The notes under the pieces are model-generated. The model made no database searches and had not been told where the DNA came from. It saw nothing but the letters and a program-made list of their open reading frames with translations. From Diaphorobacter nitroreducens (lineage in GTDB: Bacteria > Pseudomonadota > Gammaproteobacteria > Burkholderiales > Burkholderiaceae_C): a stretch of 64,000 nucleotides of DNA. The stretch is from the NCBI GenBank assembly GCA_003755025.1, contig RJVL01000002.1, positions 496,001 to 560,000 on the forward strand, read 5' to 3'. This document shows positions 61,950 through 64,000 of this stretch, piece after piece. How positions within the stretch are numbered: the stretch's first letter is position 1; the number at the start of each line of letters is the position of its first letter. The position numbers were made by a program, and so were the translations under genes.

Positions 61950-63245
61950 ATGGTTCCCCACCTCATCACCGCGCTCACCGGGCCAATCAACGAGTTGGAG
62001 CAGCGCATCCTCGACTCCATGCCAGCCATCGAGCGCTGGTTCCGTCTGGAGTGGATGGAACACACGCCGCCGTTCTACTCGTCGGTGGACATCCGCAACG
62101 CGGGGTTCAAGCTGGCGCCGGTGGACACCAACCTGTTCCCGGGCGGCTGGAACAACCTCACCAATGAAATGCTGCCGCTGGCGGTGCAGGCGGCCATGGC
62201 GGCCATCGAAAAGATCTGCCCCGAAGCGCGCAACCTCTTGATCATTCCCGAGAACCATTCGCGCAACACCTTCTACCTGGCGAACGTGGCGCAGCTGGTG
62301 CGCATCTTCAACATGGCCGGGTTGAACGTGCGCGTGGGCTCCATCAGCCCCGAGATCAAGAAGACCACCACCATCACGCTGCCCCATGGCGAGACCGTGA
62401 CGCTGGAGCCGGTGATCCGCAGCAAGCGCCGCCTGGGGCTGAAGAACTTCGACCCCTGCACCATCTTGCTCAACAACGACCTGTCGGCCGGCCCGCCGGG
62501 CATTCTGGAGGAGCTGTACGAGCAGTACCTGCTGCCGCCGCTGCATGCGGGCTGGAGCGTGCGCAGGAAGAGCCGCCACTTCCAGAGCTACGAGGAGGTG
62601 GCCAAGCGCTTTGGCAAGATGCTGGGCATCGATCCCTGGCTCATCAATCCGCTGTTCAGCCGCTGCGAAGGCGTGGACTTCAACGAAGGCACGGGCATGG
62701 AGGAGCTGCGCAGCGCCGTGGACGCCACGCTGGCCAAGGTGCGTCGCAAGTACAAGGAATACGGCATCAACGAAAAGCCGTTCGTGGTCGTGAAGGCCGA
62801 CAACGGCACCTACGGCATGGGCATCATGACGGTGCGCGATGCCAAGGAACTGGACGGGCTGAATCGCAAGACCAAGAACAAGATGGCCGTGATCAAGGAC
62901 GGCCAGGTCGTGCATGACGTGATCGTGCAGGAGGGTGTGCTCACCCAGGAGCGCGTGCACGAAGCGGTGGCCGAGCCAGTGGTCTACATGATGGACCGCT
63001 ACGTGGTCGGGGGGTTCTACCGCATGCATGCCGAACGCGGCGTGGATGAGAACCTGAACATCCCCGGCGCGAGTTTCGTGCCGCTGGCGTTCGAGCACAG
63101 TACCCATCTGCCGCAGCCCGGTGCGCGTCCGGGCGCCAGTGCCCCCAACCGCTTTTATATGTATGGGGTCATCGCCCGCTTGGCGATGCTCGCGGCCAGC
63201 TACGAGCTGGAGGCCACGGACCCCGAGGCCGAGGTGTACGACTGA
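61950..63245 (+). CDS. gshA: glutamate-cysteine ligase (proteobacterial GshA type)
   Basis: A 431-aa first enzyme of glutathione synthesis (Glu + Cys + ATP). It belongs to the distinct GshA family found in betaproteobacteria and acidithiobacilli, recognised by EWMEHTPPFYSSVDIRNAGFKLAPVDTNLFPGGWNNL and VVKADNGTYGMGIMTVRDA. gshB, the next enzyme, often follows in relatives; here kup does. The start at 61950 is preceded by a TTGAGGG purine stretch. Confidence 0.92.
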   Translation: MVPHLITALTGPINELEQRILDSMPAIERWFRLEWMEHTPPFYSSVDIRNAGFKLAPVDTNLFPGGWNNLTNEMLPLAVQAAMAAIEKICPEARNLLIIPENHSRNTFYLANVAQLVRIFNMAGLNVRVGSISPEIKKTTTITLPHGETVTLEPVIRSKRRLGLKNFDPCTILLNNDLSAGPPGILEELYEQYLLPPLHAGWSVRRKSRHFQSYEEVAKRFGKMLGIDPWLINPLFSRCEGVDFNEGTGMEELRSAVDATLAKVRRKYKEYGINEKPFVVVKADNGTYGMGIMTVRDAKELDGLNRKTKNKMAVIKDGQVVHDVIVQEGVLTQERVHEAVAEPVVYMMDRYVVGGFYRMHAERGVDENLNIPGASFVPLAFEHSTHLPQPGARPGASAPNRFYMYGVIARLAMLAASYELEATDPEAEVYD

Positions 63246-63385
63246 TGTGCCGGATGTGCCGCCCTGCAGTTGCTGCATTGCAACATAGGCGGTACCCCGT
63301 ATGTGCCCGGAGCGGGGGCGGCGCACAATGGCGCTCCTTTGGCATCCCCCGTGGCCGCTGAGGCAGCAGCCCGGACCTGTTCACC

Positions 63386-64000
63386 GTGCAAACCTCCAAA
63401 TCGTCGTTAGCAGCGCTCACCCTGGGCGCGATCGGCGTCGTCTATGGCGACATCGGCACCAGCGTGCTGTATGCGGTCAAAGAGGTCTTCGGCTCCGGCC
63501 ATGTGCCTTTCACGCATGCCAACGTGTACGGCGTGCTGTCCGTGCTGTTCTGGACGCTCACCGTGATCGTCTCGCTCAAATACGTGGTGCTGGTGCTGCG
63601 CGCGGACAACCATGGCGAAGGCGGCCTCATCGCCATGCTGGCGCTGGCGTCGCAGGCGGTGAAGGACCGGCCGCGCCTGCGCGGCTGGCTGCTGGGCCTG
63701 GGCATCTTCGGCACGTCCCTGTTCTATGGCGACGGCGTGATCACGCCGGCGATCTCCGTGCTTTCGGCCATCGAGGGCCTGGAGGTGGTGTCGCCGCATT
63801 TCGGCAAGGCGGTGATTCCGCTCACGCTCGTGGTGCTGTTCGGGCTGTTCGCCGTGCAAAAGCGCGGCACGGCGGGGGTGGGCCGCTACTTCGGTCCGGT
63901 GACGCTGGTCTGGTTTTCTACGATCGCAGCCCTGGGCGTGCCGCACATCGTGGGCCATCCGGAGATCCTCGGCGCCCTGAGCCCGCACCATGCACTGGGC
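63386..64000 (+). CDS. kup: Kup potassium transporter, 5' part (runs off the window)
   Basis: The first 205 codons of a K+/H+ symporter. From GTG 63386 it reads [35 protein letters not shown], a Kup hallmark, then [29 protein letters not shown]. Several TM helices are visible and the rest lies beyond the window end. The intergenic stretch 63246-63385 carries no gene. It is the second, Trk-independent K+ uptake route encoded here. Confidence 0.92.
   Translation, partial: MQTSKSSLAALTLGAIGVVYGDIGTSVLYAVKEVFGSGHVPFTHANVYGVLSVLFWTLTVIVSLKYVVLVLRADNHGEGGLIAMLALASQAVKDRPRLRGWLLGLGIFGTSLFYGDGVITPAISVLSAIEGLEVVSPHFGKAVIPLTLVVLFGLFAVQKRGTAGVGRYFGPVTLVWFSTIAALGVPHIVGHPEILGALSPHHALG

Overview
The window is high-GC, gene-dense chromosome from a betaproteobacterium, most likely family Comamonadaceae (Acidovorax/Alicycliphilus/Diaphorobacter type). 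The grounds are the order fur|bamE-dapB-exbBD-leuS-lptE-holA, hpf-ptsN-hprK with HPr kinase, the Burkholderiales-type long TsaC/Sua5 after purEK, the proteobacterial GshA type, and several short dispersed repeats that I associate with this family. The genus cannot be fixed from the sequence alone. I see no prophage, IS transposase, CRISPR array, rRNA or tRNA gene.

Layout. 0.2-7.9 kb: small housekeeping and accessory genes (DTW-domain tRNA-modification enzyme, DUF1439 lipoprotein, SDR, VOC protein, pirin, SlyD-like isomerase, class-I amidotransferase-like hydrolase, HPF-like protein, DUF924). 8.0-17.2 kb: central carbon metabolism (gapA and tkt on the minus strand; pyk and fba on the plus strand) interleaved with a MurU-like nucleotidyltransferase, a membrane protein and pepP. 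17.3-21.0 kb: split proton-translocating transhydrogenase pntAA-AB-B with a lipoprotein gene wedged inside. 21.1-25.2 kb: fadD, a 266-bp MITE-like element, mtnN and corA. 25.4-29.9 kb: an aldehyde:ferredoxin oxidoreductase operon on the minus strand (AorA-like Fe-S protein, AorB-like tungsten subunit, AorC-like flavoprotein, MoaD-like protein, one orphan). 30.0-32.0 kb: tsaB-rimI and a degenerate uracil-DNA-glycosylase-like gene, coupled by start/stop overlaps. 32.1-36.7 kb: dacB, then two SGNH/GDSL-type lipoproteins flanking an OmpW porin. 36.8-46.0 kb: purEK-sua5 and, apart from them, purC, with a DJ-1 protein, a thioredoxin-TPR protein, a YbaY-HslJ fusion lipoprotein and a Fur-box-preceded TonB-dependent siderophore receptor between. 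46-51 kb: hpf, ptsN-hprK, fur, bamE, dapB, exbBD. 51.4-58.9 kb: YbdG-type mechanosensitive channel, leuS-lptE-holA and proA. 58.9-64 kb: potassium uptake trkA-trkH, gshA and the start of kup, which runs off the end.

The most striking pattern is not a gene. An approximately 45-55 bp imperfect palindrome (left arm like ATAGCTGCCAGCGCTTG, right arm like AAGCGCTGGAGGCCATTTT) occurs about 22 times in 64 kb, in both orientations. Most copies lie in intergenic gaps. Some supply the stop codon of the neighbouring gene (exbD, mscS-like, aorA-like), and six appear to sit in frame inside coding sequences (murU, mtnN, sua5, purK, cnoX, proA), adding variable peptide segments. Two other repeat types are present once each: the MITE-like element at 22.9 kb and an approximately 130-bp GC-rich element at 24.0 kb. 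Two lipoprotein or enzyme relatives have visibly lost catalytic residues: a GDSL-type protein with GDGL, and a UDG-like protein without Fe-S cysteines.
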